Position numbers and translations under genes: made by a program. From assembly GCA_964035545.1 (NCBI GenBank), contig OZ037767.1:15129998-15193997 (forward strand): a stretch of DNA of 64,000 nucleotides. The letters run 5' to 3'. The stretch's first letter is position 1; the number at the start of each line of letters is the position of its first letter. Source of the stretch: Bugula neritina (lineage: Eukaryota > Bryozoa > Gymnolaemata > Cheilostomatida > Bugulidae). The notes under the pieces are model-generated. The model worked only from the letters and a program-made list of their open reading frames with translations. It was not told where the DNA came from and did no database searches. Below are positions 12,301 to 24,239 of this stretch, piece after piece.

Positions 12301-15300
12301 CTCTACCAACATTTACGATAGCCAAGAAGACTGTGTCTGCGAAAATCACAGCTACACTAACCAGGCTGACAAGCTTCAGGGAAAAGAAAATCAAATTGAG
12401 AAGTAAGTTTTTGATTTAAATTATTTATTAAAAAGTAGGGAAACTCTTAAAACATTTAGAAAACTAAGGAAATCTGGAAAAATATTTTTGTAAAAATAAA
12501 ATTTAACAAGAAAATGTATAACAGTTTAAATCATACACCAAAGTCAATTAAAAAAAACATTGCTTGAAAAAGAAAGAAATGTCTTTTGATGAGCAATGCA
12601 AGATTAAATTTGTTTTCTGGAAACAACACTGTAAAACACATGCAGTATCATTTATGTCAATCTGTGGTAGGTCTATGACTCATCTTTAACTAATGCTCCA
12701 ACATCTGTGGTCTGGGTTCACCTGCACCCAAAGATGTAAGCATGCTTCTGTGTTTCAGGTGGCCAATGAATCCCGTTATGAGCTCCACCATTCTGGATAA
12801 CAAGTACATTCCAGACTGCCCCCAGAGGATCGCCAACAACAGCGCTCGCTCAAGGTTTATGGAGATGCCAAGTTCTCTGTTTGAAAGCAAGGCAAGCTCT
12901 GAGAATAGTGGAGAGTTTATTTTTGGTAACAAAGCTTCTAACACGGGCATTGCATCATGCAGTTCTGCATCCGAAGGAAGCCTATCCAATAAGAGGAAGT
13001 ACCAGAGCTCCAGCTCAGACGACTTGGAGTACAGTCTTTGGGTAAATAATTTTAGAAAGTACAGAGGCAAAGATTTTTTGAATGTAGAATTAGAGTTTAT
13101 TTTGTGGACTCAGAGTACTTTGTTTGGGCACTATTAAGCATAAAACTTTACAAAAAATATTTAACCTTTATGCTGCAGCAATGAGTATAATTGTCATTTC
13201 ATTTGTTGATTTTCTGTTTTCGAAGATATTAAACGTTCTTATGCTTATGCAACGTGGCATATAATTTCTACTAAACGCAATAAAAAGCTGCCTCCGTATT
13301 ATAAGTATATTCGCGATGCTCAGTTTTGACGAAGTTCTGTTGTCCTTTAAATAGGGGCTATAAAGTTTCACTGGCTCGTATCTTTTTACAGGGGAAGCTG
13401 AACTTAAGTAACCCACTAGTTTCTAAGCCCGAAAGTGTAGTACATGAAATACAGAAAGAAGATGGCACGTTCTTCCGCTACAACACCAAGTAGGCAATTT
13501 CAAGTGTCTAAACAAAGTACAAACTGTTTTAATTATCATGCATTGTGCTTATCACTCAAGATCTCATTATATTGCCTTTAACATCTTTTGAAACCGTGAC
13601 AAAGTCAATGTGATACTGAGTTTATTAAACGCGCAAGGCCTACATTTATTTATATTAATTATTTCTTGTGTCTTCTCTTACTCTTTTAGTAAAGGAATGC
13701 CTTTAGAAACTATTGGTGAAGATTTTGACACACCCAGGGCTCCCATAGGTAAACTTTATTTTACTTTTTAAAAAATTGCAATTGCCTTGTCATCATGAAC
13801 AGAAACAAACTTGCTTAAATCCTCATTTACCCAGAAACTGAAAGTATAAGAATGTCTTACAGAGCTAATGATTGTATTCTATTAAATTGTGTTTCTATAG
13901 AACCTTGCTAAAGGAACATTCTAGAATAAAGCAGCATGTGATGTGTACCTCACTAAAGATTTTCAGATTTTTTTAGAAAGTGACAAACCTGAACTTTGAA
14001 ATTCTACTGAATACACATTTAGCTATCTGGTATAAATATGTGCTTCAAACACCATACATGCTGTACTATAGTTAATTCCAAATGTTTATACCTACTTGAA
14101 ATTTCTTACTGAATTTGTTTCTTATTCTCCCAGGTGATGTAAGGGGAAGAAATAACGCTAACCAGTACCGAGGTAGACTCAGGCCCTCTGTCAACTTGAA
14201 CCCAATGTACGACGTCTTAGCTCCGCCTACAGATATTGACATTGCTGCTGAGCTGCACAGGCATTCTGCCCGTGAGTGATTAAGCAAAATTGATTTAAAG
14301 AAATTTGAATTATGACTTGCTATTGCTAATATTACACTTAGTAAACCTTTGGGTCATTTAATGAAAGCTTTTGTTATAATTACTAAAAATGCTATTGAAA
14401 TTTATGCTCATGATTCACTTCTATTGCTTAATCTACATAAAAGTTTTTGTTGTGCTTGGAAGAATTATATAAACTTCCACAGTTGAAGTTTTTAGCATTT
14501 ATTTTTAAATTTGCCTTCTGAAATTTTACTAATTTATATGATTAGGATTCGGTTTTAGGAGAGGTTTTTGGTGCACTCGACAAAATTATTAACTCCAAAA
14601 ACTTATAATCTTCAGCAGTTGAAGTTCTTATAGTTATTTTCAAGTTTTGTTCTCTGGAATTTTAGCTATGAATGCTGCCTCTTACACCTGGAGTGGTGAG
14701 CTGCCACTAGTTTTTTACGGAGATCCACATTACTCTTGCAAAGTGTTTCTCGGTGGAGTTCCTTGGGACATCACCGAATGTGACCTCAGAGTGGCCTTCA
14801 GACAGTTTGGTAAAGTTCAGGTTGAATTTCCGGGGAAGTCCGGCACTCTGAAATACCCAAAGTTTGCTTGCAAGGGCAGACAGTGCAGCTACGAAGGCGC
14901 ACCAAGCTCATCTTGCTGTGGTAAGTAATGCATTATAGTCGGTGTTTATGCTGCGGTTATCATTGTCGCATTATAACTAAAACCGTATAAATGGGACTGC
15001 GACATTCTGTTGTAATCTGGTATGGAATTTTGAGGTATTGTTCTAAAGCAGCAATGTCTTGGTACAAGAACCTAAATAGATTGACACCCAACTAAATTTG
15101 TAGGCGGCAAAACCATGGAGAACAAATTGTTACATATCAGACATCTACATGTGTTCCAAAGAATACTTGAGTATATATTATATAATGTGTTTCAAAGAGT
15201 ACTTAAGTATATATAATGTATTTCAAAGGATACTTAAGTATATATAATGTATTTCAAAGGGTACTTGTACGTCATCTTTGAGAGTGATGAGATGGTGAAA

Positions 15301-17200
15301 GCCATGCTGAACGCCTGCAAGAAGCATGAGTCATACGAAGGAAAATACTACCACGTTGTTTCCAGCCGAAAGCTAAAGCACAAGGAGGTACAATATGGAT
15401 ACTATTGGCCAATTGTATGCAGAAAGGATATTATTTTGTAAGCTTTTTACATGTTTTAGAGTATCATTTACTTTCTGCCAGGTACAAGTAATTCCATGGG
15501 CGATTGAAGGAAGCGACTATATGTCTAGACGCGGTTACGCCGACTCTAAATACCCGGCTAAGCTAAGCACAGACACCACAATATTTGTGGGAGCTCTGCA
15601 TGGTATGCTGAACGCGGAAGGACTAGCCTGTGTTATGGAAGAACTGTTTGGCCCAGTCATCTATGCCAGCATTGACACGGACAAACACAAATACCCAATT
15701 GGTAGGAGCTTAATCTATGTTTTGACACAATTTTTGGACTTCTTTAAACATGCAGCTGGTGTTAGGATATCAATTGATATGCTTTTCTTGAACTTGTTCC
15801 CAATTTCAGCTCTATTATCATTACATTGTAAACTATTTATGCTTTATCTATTATATATCATGCCATGCCTTGTTATTTTACTATAAATGCATTGATGTTT
15901 GCAATATCTGTAATATTGTAACTTATAAGTACACTGTTTGTATACTGTCAACACCCTATTAGATTTCATTGATATATTACACAGTATGAATAATTTAATA
16001 GCAGAACGTGGCTGTATCTGTTGTAGGTTCTGGCCGTGTGACTTTCAGCTGCCATGACAGCTACAGAAATGCACTTGGCGCTGCTTTTGTGGAAATAAAA
16101 ACCCCAAAGTTTACTAAAAAAGTATTTACCACGTAAACATGCTCCATAACTGTTCTAGTGGTCACATTTATGTTTTTGTGTAAATTGTTATAATATATTT
16201 AATTGCATTTTTGGTTTAAATTACTAAATATTTGAATTTTGCAAACTTGTAGTGCAATTATGAAGCTAAACTGTGTATTTTACTTGAATGATTTGCAGGT
16301 ACAACTTGACCCTTACTTGGAGGAATCTATCTGTTACGTGTGCAGGATTAGTTTGGGGCCATACTTTTGCAGACATCCAATGTGCTCTAAGGTAACACAA
16401 TTCCTCGATTATATTGAGGAAAAGTAGCTCTGCTTCTAAACCATGAGGAAATGTATATTTTGACAACTTCAAGTATTTAATTATTTAATTTAGGTTTTTA
16501 TTTAATTTTAATAATTATTTAATCTAATTTAAATTAATTTAATTACCTAATGCTATAAGGTTTGATAAGACTTTTTAGCAGCTTAAGAATTGCGCATAAA
16601 ATTAATTTGATAATCTTGAAAGTTCAACTGCTATAATTGTTACCATAATACATTATCTGTTGGTGAAAATATACTTTTTCATTAAAAAAATCTTTTAGCA
16701 TGTCACTTTTCCAAATTTACTGCAAACATGGTCATGAAAAATGTTTACTGCATGAGAGCTATTATAATCTCATTTAGTTCAATTGAAGTGATGGTTTAAC
16801 TGAAAATAGGACCTGATGAGGTGATGTCTAAGTTGTTGAATAGTTTAAGGAATAATTTTTAGTATACTGTAAAAAGAGTAGTATAAGGTACAAGATTATT
16901 ATTAGTAAATTAACATACAAATGCATTATTAATAATAAAAAATCTTCAACATATCAGATTTTGAAAGAACATTACACTGCATGTCAATTATTTATTTGTC
17001 TGACTCCGCTAACTTTGCAATTCGATTTTTAATAAAGTTGTCTGGTTTTATTCTCCCAGTACTTCTGTGAACTCTGTTGGCGCTGGCAGCACGCTGACTT
17101 GGGGGAAGGAGCCCAGGCCCATCATCCTCTTACCAGAAACTCTAAAAAGAGTCGTGGTTTCTCAGAAGGAGGCTCTAGACTCGCTAGAAATGGCATTTAA
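3322..17200 (+). CDS. CPEB1: Cytoplasmic polyadenylation element-binding protein, CPEB1/Orb type (15 coding exons)
   Basis: Sequence-specific mRNA-binding regulator of cytoplasmic poly(A) tailing and translation. Coding exons: 3322-3369, 10617-10728, 11071-11169, 11453-11673 (or from 11432), 12110-12402, 12759-13041, 13392-13489, 13690-13748, 14134-14271, 14666-14920, 15260-15387, 15482-15701, 16027-16121, 16299-16391, 17060-17200. All splice phases agree, giving 760 codons (767 with the earlier exon-4 acceptor). Residues 1-450 are a low-complexity, Ser/Asn-rich regulatory region. RRM1 spans about 475-575, with RNP2 [10 protein letters not shown] and RNP1 [11 protein letters not shown]2 spans about 610-683, with [14 protein letters not shown] and GSGRVTF. 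A C-terminal ZZ-type zinc finger (about 695-740) has CYVC, CRHPMC, CELCW and the HH pair, followed by a basic tail. The CPEB1-type YTWSG and QVIPW landmarks are present. RRM1 carries a Cys-rich insertion. Exon 4 and exon 11 acceptors lie in local repeats. The half from exon 12 onward is duplicated at 43.5 kb. Gene identity is near certain; N-terminal exon borders are less so. Confidence 0.93.
4113..4428. repeat. CT-rich tract (CCCTCTCTCCCAC minisatellite)
   Basis: Pyrimidine-rich low-complexity block in CPEB intron 1. The clearest part (about 4170-4270) repeats a 13-17-base unit built from CCCTCTCTCCCACC, flanked by looser CTCTCT and a poly-C run near 4383-4394. The reading frame across it (Leu/Pro/Ser repeats) is an artefact. 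Confidence 0.9.
4429..10616. other. Remainder of CPEB intron 1, no gene seen
   Basis: About 6 kb of AT-rich intron between CPEB coding exons 1 and 2. I saw no exon with good splice sites and coding character. Local features are a perfect 30-bp tandem duplication at about 7691-7750 and a loose CTATA-rich stretch at about 9205-9390. Confidence 0.5.
7691..7750. repeat. 30-bp unit repeated twice in tandem
   Basis: The unit beginning TTTATAATGATATAAAGCC occurs twice back to back, without mismatch, inside CPEB intron 1. It looks like a simple slippage or tandem duplication. Confidence 0.85.
10827..11015 (+). mobile_element. tRNA-derived SINE, copy 1
   Basis: In CPEB intron 2. The head looks like a Pol III internal promoter: an A-box-like stretch (GTGGTCTAGGGATTAGAGC) and, about 40 bases later, an excellent B box (GGTTCGAACCCC). 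A shared body follows (ACTCCTGTGTC..., CTTATGAATAAGTC, GGTTTCTCCCAGGAATAGTG) and ends near GACTATAAAC. The same head and body recur at 33794-34010 and 57037-57250, which defines a family. It is not a functional tRNA. Confidence 0.75.
11416..11452 (+). promoter_or_regulatory. Tandem 3' splice sites of CPEB exon 4, 21 bp apart
   Basis: GATGTTGTATTGTCAG occurs twice, ending at 11431 and 11452. Either AG can join exon 3 in the same frame, adding or omitting seven residues (ADDVVLS). This is a tandem-acceptor arrangement made by a 21-bp duplication. Confidence 0.6.
14470..14665 (+). repeat. Diverged tandem duplication covering the CPEB exon 10 acceptor
   Basis: The stretch CAGTTGAAGTTCTTATAG...GGAATTTTAG that precedes exon 10 (about 14616-14665) has a diverged copy about 125 bases upstream (about 14479-14530), ending in AAATTTTAC instead of TTTTAG. 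The upstream copy therefore lacks the acceptor AG. Confidence 0.5.
15151..15270 (+). repeat. 31-bp repeats reiterating the CPEB exon 11 acceptor
   Basis: Four units start at about 15151, 15187, 15218 and 15249, each containing TTCAAAG (TTCCAAAG in the first) followed by a TACTT-containing segment; the middle two are 31 bp. The last unit is the real intron-exon border: exon 11 starts at 15260, right after its TTTCAAAG. The upstream units carry decoy AGs, and there is no strong pyrimidine tract. Confidence 0.7.
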
Positions 17201-18045
17201 ATACGAAACTGTTGCATATATCTTATATGGAAGTTATGTTTAGTGTCTCATTGTTGTTTGCTCTTGTTCTGTTTATTTTGCTGTTTTGTTTGCCGCTATA
17301 TTTTTCCAAGCTTTATTTTTTTAAGCCAATGGTTTTAAGTAAAACTTCCTTTATTTCCTGTTTTAAATCCTTGCTTAGTGAACATCAAAAACAAACAAAA
17401 AATGATTAAAGGCTCCCTATAGTGAAGTATGTGGATTTTAATAATTTAGTGAAGGATGTTTGAAGGTATTAGAGCTGCTTATTTGCCAGTCTTAGGGGTG
17501 TAGTTTTGTATTTTGTAGAATAATATTAGCTGTTATATTATATTAAACATAAATAAAAAAATCTCTCACATGATTTATTCGCCAACAATCAAATCTGCAC
17601 CCAATACTTGAATAAGATCATAAGGAACTATATATAGTATGATATATAGGTGCACTGTTAAACCAAAGATGCTTCATTGTTACTCGAACATATTTATTTC
17701 TCTTTTTTAATGAAAATAATCAATAGAAAATATTCAGATAGTTTACAAAAAGCAGCAAAGCTCAGAATTCAGAATAATATTTATATTCTATGCAAGATGC
17801 ATTACATAATACTGTTTATTGAAAATGCATGTTGTATGTCGAGTGTTGATTACCAATATAACTGAAATACAAAATCAGATATATATATATCATATAGCTA
17901 AATATTTAGAGTTATACACAGTTAACTCAAATGTATATAAAGAGATATTACAGAAGAATAAAATGAAACTTTTGTTTAAAGAAATTAAAAAGAACATTTC
18001 AATATATTATTACTGTAAGAATTAGGTTCAAATCCTAAATAAGTT
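17201..18045. other. CPEB 3' untranslated region and convergent intergenic space
   Basis: Follows the CPEB stop codon and ends at the stop of gene A on the other strand, so the two genes converge. AATAAA occurs near 17551, and a TTTTAAT motif near 17434 matches the consensus CPE that CPEB proteins bind, compatible with autoregulation (inference). The sequence is duplicated at about 45060-45909. Confidence 0.45.
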
Positions 18046-21000
18046 CTAAACGAGCACATAGCAAGTAGAACTTGAAGAATTTTCAAACACAACTGAAATC
18101 TCATTATGAATATAACATCCCGCTGTAGAGGTTATTGAAAATGCTGCACAATTTAGATATTGCACACTGCAAGCGTAGGCACATGATTCTATTGAGAGCT
18201 GTTTGAAAACCCCAACAGATTTACTGCTACACATGCGATCAGATAACGCTGAGAATCTTTTATGCTTTGGATGACTCATGTAGTAAAAAGTTTGAGAGGT
18301 TTTGCTGTAGACGAGGAAATTATTCTCAGTTGATGTGGCGGATATGAGGTCAAGGTCAGTGTTCAGACCAGTCACCACAACATCTACTAATCCAACATGG
18401 CCACTGCTCACTTTGACTCTCTTCAGTTTTCCTTTGTTTACAAACAGCTGCTGCCCATCCACAACAACAGGTATGCAATTATTGCTGCACTCAAAGCTGA
18501 CAGTGTTGGTGTTTTTGATAACAAGAGATTTAGCTTTGCAGGTTTTAATATCACTTGTAAGTGAAACAACTCCAAATGATTGAACTGTCGGATAATAAAA
18601 GTTGCTGGCAAAGCCAGTTACAAAACCAAACTGAAGACCGTAGTAGCCATGTATGATAAAATATGAGGGATAGATGTTTAAAATTACAGAGTAGACATTA
18701 TTGTTTTTCACACAATTTATGATTAGTCGTGTAACGTCTGCAAAGTATAAAATTGCCAGGTGAGTTGGTGAATCAAGTCTAATATTAGAGATTCGAGAGT
18801 ATGTTTGATATGCAATGAGGGTACCTGCTTCACCGCAGTGACCAATCATAGCATAGTTTACATTTAGTAGGTCAGCAAGATTTACTGCTTTTATACAGTG
18901 CTCTAATTGGTCCGCTACAAAAATAGACTGGTTCTTGTAAGATTCTAAAAGGCTGAGTTTAGACAGGTTTGCAAAAATAATATGACTAATTGAGGTAAAT
19001 GTGTAGGAATTTTGCATATAGGCACAACCTTGTAGCTGCACACCAGCTACTACTGTACAGTCTCCATGGTGATTGATCTCTACAAGTTGTTTTGATGTAG
19101 CTGTTATTATTTTAGTAGAATCAGTTGGATGTTCAATAAAGGATATGATGTCATCAGTCATTTTCTTGACCCCAATGTGACTAGTGGCCTGGTAAGGAGT
19201 GCTGATTGAACCATCTGCCGAATCAGTTATTAACCTTTGACCTACAAATAGGTACACATTGTTTAAAACTCAGGTGGGTTTTATATATCTGAAAAAACTA
19301 CTGATGGAAAAGCTTTTTAAACGGACTAAAGACTTGCTTTTTATTAGGGCACAAGGGCAATTATGACTAACATTACCAATACAGCATTTATATAACAGAA
19401 AATTGCTGTTTAACCCATATATATAATAATATATTCAACAATTTTAGCAATTTATGAAACTGTTCATGTAAAAACCAAATTTAAGAATCTTATCAAGTAA
19501 TGCTGTAATTTTTCGTAAGTTTTGTTAGTTTGTTGAAACTTCATCTTTTCGTATACCTATATAATACTTTAAACGGACATTGCATGTGGCTTGAATATTG
19601 ATTAGCGCTACATGAATTAGCTTAGGACTTGTTTGACAAAGATCAAATTCAATAATTAAACTATAATTATGTGTTAAATATTGGACTATGATATGTTCAA
19701 ATTTGTTTTATTATGCTAAAACTTGTTTGATTTCATGCAAGTTCAACATTTTGCCCTATAAGGTAAACGAACAATTTTCATCATATCAACAAAGCGCTTA
19801 ATGCAATAACTACAATTATTCTTAGCAAAATGGCAACTTTTAAACATGAGAACATATTATGTGTTTATTCTTAACTTTTAAAAAGCTGTAACAATAAACA
19901 TTTCCTTGATAGCACTTTTGCAATGTAGAATATTTAATTTAAATTGCGGTACCTTTTATGGACTGCGGTAGGCTTATATAAATTAAGTTTTGCTTATACC
20001 TTAACGATTTCCAGTCAGAGATTCAATTTGGCAGAGTTGAAATTTTTCCAAGTTGCATTGCATTATAAAAGTCACTCATAAAAAAAATTGTACTGTGATA
20101 ATTTAATTGGCCAAGTTCAAAATAACAATCAAAAGGATTGATAACTCTTTGTAAACATCATTATTTAGTTATGACTTGAGCGGCTATAATAGATGACATT
20201 CCAATATGTTTATAATTGTATTGTCAACGCTTTCCCAATTATTGCTTTTATGTTGTCAACTTTATTAATTCAGGACGTTTTCAAAGGAAGTCAAATAGCA
20301 ACTTTCTTTTATAATAATATTATAGTATAACATACTCTGATGACAAGTCTATGATCTAAACTGCGATAATTTATGGTTACGCAGATTGTGAATCTAAGTT
20401 GCATGGCAGGAACAAATATATTATAACTGCTTTTAGAATATAGGCTTTTCCATTATTACTGGTCTTACATAACACCTGCAGTCTTATATTACTGGTCTTA
20501 TAAAGCGGGTCCTATATTAAACTCCTCCTTTATCACTAGTCCTATATAATACCAGTCTTCTTAAAATAAGCTGGTCCCATAATACTGGTCCTATAATAAT
20601 TATACTGATCCCATATTTCCTACAATAGGCCTATTATAGTAAGCTGGTCCTATATTACTTATAGTCCTACATTAATTACTGGTCCTATATAATATAATAA
20701 ACTGGGCCTATATAATACTAGTTCTATAGTGTTGGTGCTACAATACTGGTCTTATAATAAGCTGGTCCGATAGTACTGGTTCTATTAAACTGGCTCCCTA
20801 ACATTAGTCCTATCACCCACAATATATTTATAAAAATAATTGATTTATATATTATATATAGCTGAATGATCAGCATATCATGGTTTATTATACATAGAAA
20901 CAATAACAATTAATTTGAAGGACAACTGTTTATAAACCAATCACATTACCTGGGAAAGTCTTGTAGATACTGTTCCTCCATGTTCCACCACACATTTGAC

Positions 21001-21538
21001 TACTGTTCCCTCTGCATGCTCTACGACACTCAGTTTCCCCTGCTTCACCATGTTTGTTGTACTCAACACCACAGTAACACTGGTCAGTAGATTGTACTCC
21101 TGCGTATGGCTGCCCTGGAATTAGTAAATTACTAATTGATCTTCATAAATATAACAAGACGCTAATTAAATCACAAAACACAATTTTTTTATAGTTCAGC
21201 TACAATTGGCAGATTCAAACTTATATATGCCTTTGTCGTGTTAAAATGGAAAAATACTGAAATCAATAAAAATTAAAAATAAACGTTTTCAAAGAATCAA
21301 CATCATTATCAGGTATAGTAGGTTCTTACACAATATTTTTGGTATACTGCAGTTATTTTTGGAAACATTTATAAAACGATTTACCTTGTATAGTGCAGTA
21401 GCCAATACAAAGCTCTACGGTCATCAAATGAGTAAAAAATGCTATGGGTAAGGCTCTGTTCCTAGAGTCCTTGTAACAACCAATCAGCTGGTTGAGAGTG
21501 TACACCAGATGCCAACACAGCCAGAGTTGCAGAAGCAC
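18046..21538 (-). CDS. Gene A: secreted WSC / NHL-like propeller / PAN protein
   Basis: Three exons on the minus strand: 21538-21385, 21114-20950 and 19241-18046. Phases match, giving 504 residues. Residues 1-18 form a signal-peptide-like hydrophobic stretch. Residues about 20-106 are a WSC domain (GCYKD, RALP, MTVELCIGYC, then GQPYAGVQSTDQCYCG and CGGTWRNSIYK) split by intron 1. Residues about 120-430 are a beta-propeller-like region with NHL-type features (DCTVVAGVQLQGC, ADQLEHCIKAV, GHCGEAG, LDSPTHLAIL). Residues about 440-504 are a PAN/Apple-like module (MCSS, SCAYACS, LNCAAFS, GCYIHNE). No membrane anchor is seen, so the product should be secreted; WSC and PAN suggest carbohydrate or protein binding. 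Oddity: the codon at the expected start is GTG, directly preceded by an in-frame TAA, so the ATG is lost or comes from an unseen upstream exon. A paralogue of gene B, which diverges from it. Confidence 0.8.
20440..20815. repeat. Degenerate minisatellite (CTGGTCCTATA units)
   Basis: In intron 2 of gene A. Irregular repeats of about 15-25 bases built on ACTGGTCCTATATAAT and the variants AGTCCTATAT and CTGGTCTTATAATAAG. A shorter version lies at 47335-47560 in the second copy of the duplication. Confidence 0.7.
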
Positions 21539-23420
21539 TTAAATTATACAACTAAATTAGTCAATATTTTGTAAAAAAAAGTTTGAACTAACAGACGCAA
21601 GTATTTAAAAAAAAATATAATTTAGAATTAAAAGTTTTGAATAGATAAAATTAAAGCAAAATATAAAAACATAAAATATTCACATTGTAAGTTAAAACAT
21701 ATTTAAAAAAAATAAAATTTAGAATAAAAAGCTTTTGAATGAATAAAATTAAAGCAAAATATAAAAACATAAAATATTCACATTGTAGGTTAAAACATAA
21801 CTTTTTAGTTTAGATATAAAAAGCAGATATAATAAACTACATTGCAATAATTGACAATTTGAATTTTTTTAAGCTAATGAACATGTTTTTCATATTTCAA
21901 ATCTTACGAAGCCAACTGAAGCAAAGCATATCTTACCAAGCCTTAGCTGGCAATATTTCATTATTACTATGTCTAGCCAATTCAACTTTTAATCATGCAG
22001 TTAATTGGCTTTGAGTTTGTAATAACTTTTATTTCTAGATTAGAGATTTATTTTGGAATGCAAAATACTTTAATTAGTTTGCACATATGTAAGATACACA
22101 ACTTGGTTTGCCTGTGAAATTGTAACACTACTCCAATCTCATCCTAAAAAGCCTAGACTATATATTTATTTTATGAATTTATTTTCAAATATAAGGATAC
22201 AACTTGTTTGGAAAAATAGATCATATTGTTAATGAATCGCAAAGTAAACGGGGAAATCTAATTGATTACAAAATGCAAACATCCCACATCCTATATATAT
22301 ACTGCACACTTAAAGCCGCACAATTATGAATTGTATAAGTAGTTTTAATTTTACTTTAGGTAATATTTTAAACAATTTTTTGTAGCAAAATAATTTCTTA
22401 TAGACATTTTCTTAAATTAATTTTCGTCGACATGTGTTATAATGAATGATATATTTTGATGTTTTTAATCATATGTTACTTTAGGTAACATTTTAACAAC
22501 TCATATACTATAAGTATTTGTTTATAGATCTGTCTATAATTTAGAATGAATCGGGATAAATTGTGCTACATTGTATAGGTATGCTGCTTTAAGATGGCAA
22601 TCTTATATTTTTGCTATAGTTGGTGCTAATTATAAGCATAACATATTATTATGATTATCGATATATTTATTATTATAATGGTGTTGTAACATTGACATAT
22701 ATAAAATAATATAAATATTGACTATTTACATCATTTTAGATTAATGTTGAAACAAAGATTATACGTAAAGATATTACTTTTATAGTTGTTTTTCATTAAT
22801 TGGTGTATCTATTATGACAACATGCATTGAAATTATTCGCCCACTCTCAGTTACACAACAACTCTATCATAACATCAAGAGAATCACAATGAAACAAGAT
22901 ACCAACATTTTATCATCTATTAACATGAAATATTTGACAAAGTTAAACATTATCAGACATATTCATATGTTTACTGTCACCATTAGCATGAATATAGATT
23001 TTTCCTACTTTTTATGACACTAATAGCATGAATTATCTTTGTATTCTGTTTATTTATTATAAATAATACATTAACTTTACCAGTTTTCTATATTCGACGA
23101 TCTTGCTCTTATAACACACTTTATGTTACTTGATAATTGCAAAGTAAATATTATAAGGGTATCTCTTAAGTTGCCGGCACTTTAAACTGTAAGAACAAAA
23201 TTTTCAACATGAGAATAATGAGGAAAAATCTATAAATGAAATTTTTTGTTATATATGACGGCATTGTTATAGGCTCTTTCAATAAGTTCACTTCGTAGAT
23301 GCTACAACAGTAAGTTACTAACAAACTTTATTAATTTTATAGTGAAATATCATTTTCTTAAATTACATAATTCGAACAGTTTTAGTTTCTATGTGGTATA
23401 TAGCTGATTAAAGCACTACA
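21539..23420. other. AT-rich intergenic region between divergent genes A and B
   Basis: No gene seen. Without the transposon inserted at 23423 this is the left part of an upstream region of about 2 kb shared by genes A and B, so it may hold both promoters. The homologous stretch in copy 2 is about 48268-50020. Confidence 0.4.
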
Positions 23421-23619
23421 TACACAGAGAGAAATATTAGTGTTAGAGTGAACATTAGCTGACAACTAAAACCTCTCGTTTTTTGGATCCCTAAATTGAC
23501 CAGCAGTGAATAAAAATTAGTGTCAGGTACTGTTCACAGTGAATAGTATGTTAGATCAATGTTGATATAAAGAGTTGTGAAGTTGATTCCTTGTATTTAT
23601 CACAATGAGCCAAGTTATG

Positions 23620-23965
23620 TTCAATGGTGAGCTTATATATTTTCAATGGTGAGCTTATATATGTTCAATGGTGAGCTTATATATTTTCAATGGTGATCTT
23701 ATTTATGCTCAATAGTGATATTATATATGTTTAATAGTGATCTTATTTATGCTCAATAGTGATATTATATATGTTTAATAGTGATCTTATTTATGTTCAA
23801 TAGTGATATTATATATGTTCAATGGTGAGCTTATATATATTTAATGGTGATATTATTTATGCTCAATAGTGATATTATATATGTTTAATGAGGATCTTAT
23901 TTCTGTTCAATGATGATCTTAGATATGCCCAATGCTGAACTGAGTTATATTCAAAGCTGAACTTA
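23620..23965. repeat. 22-23-bp minisatellite (TTCAATGGTGAGCTTATATATG)
   Basis: About 15 diverging tandem units near the left end of the transposon, with variants TTAATAGTGATCTTATTTATG and CTCAATAGTGATATTATATATG. Some units alternate as roughly 46-bp dimers. Confidence 0.85.
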
Positions 23966-24239
23966 TAAATGTTCCATGCTGCTCTAATTTTTGTTGGAAT
24001 TAAGCTTCTAACTTCTAACAAGTATTAGAGTATAGTAATGTGGATTTTATTGTATGTGATAGTTGAATATAAGAAATGCAACAAAAAATAACTTCTAAAG
24101 ATTAAAATAAGAAAAAAAACACGAAAATAAACATTTGCAGAATTTTTTTACGACTGTAAATTCAGTTAACTTTTCTCAATATTAGCAGAAACTGCTAAGA
24201 CCATAGTGTGTGTCATTACATTCTTGCTCTGTAGTGTAG

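Noticed and set aside
12008-12419. Alternative overlapping frames on both strands around CPEB exons 5 and 6
   Set aside because: Shadows of the real exons; only one frame joins its neighbours in phase.
22814-23017. 67-codon frame upstream of gene A
   Set aside because: AT-rich noncoding composition, and the duplicate near 49420 does not preserve a coding pattern.
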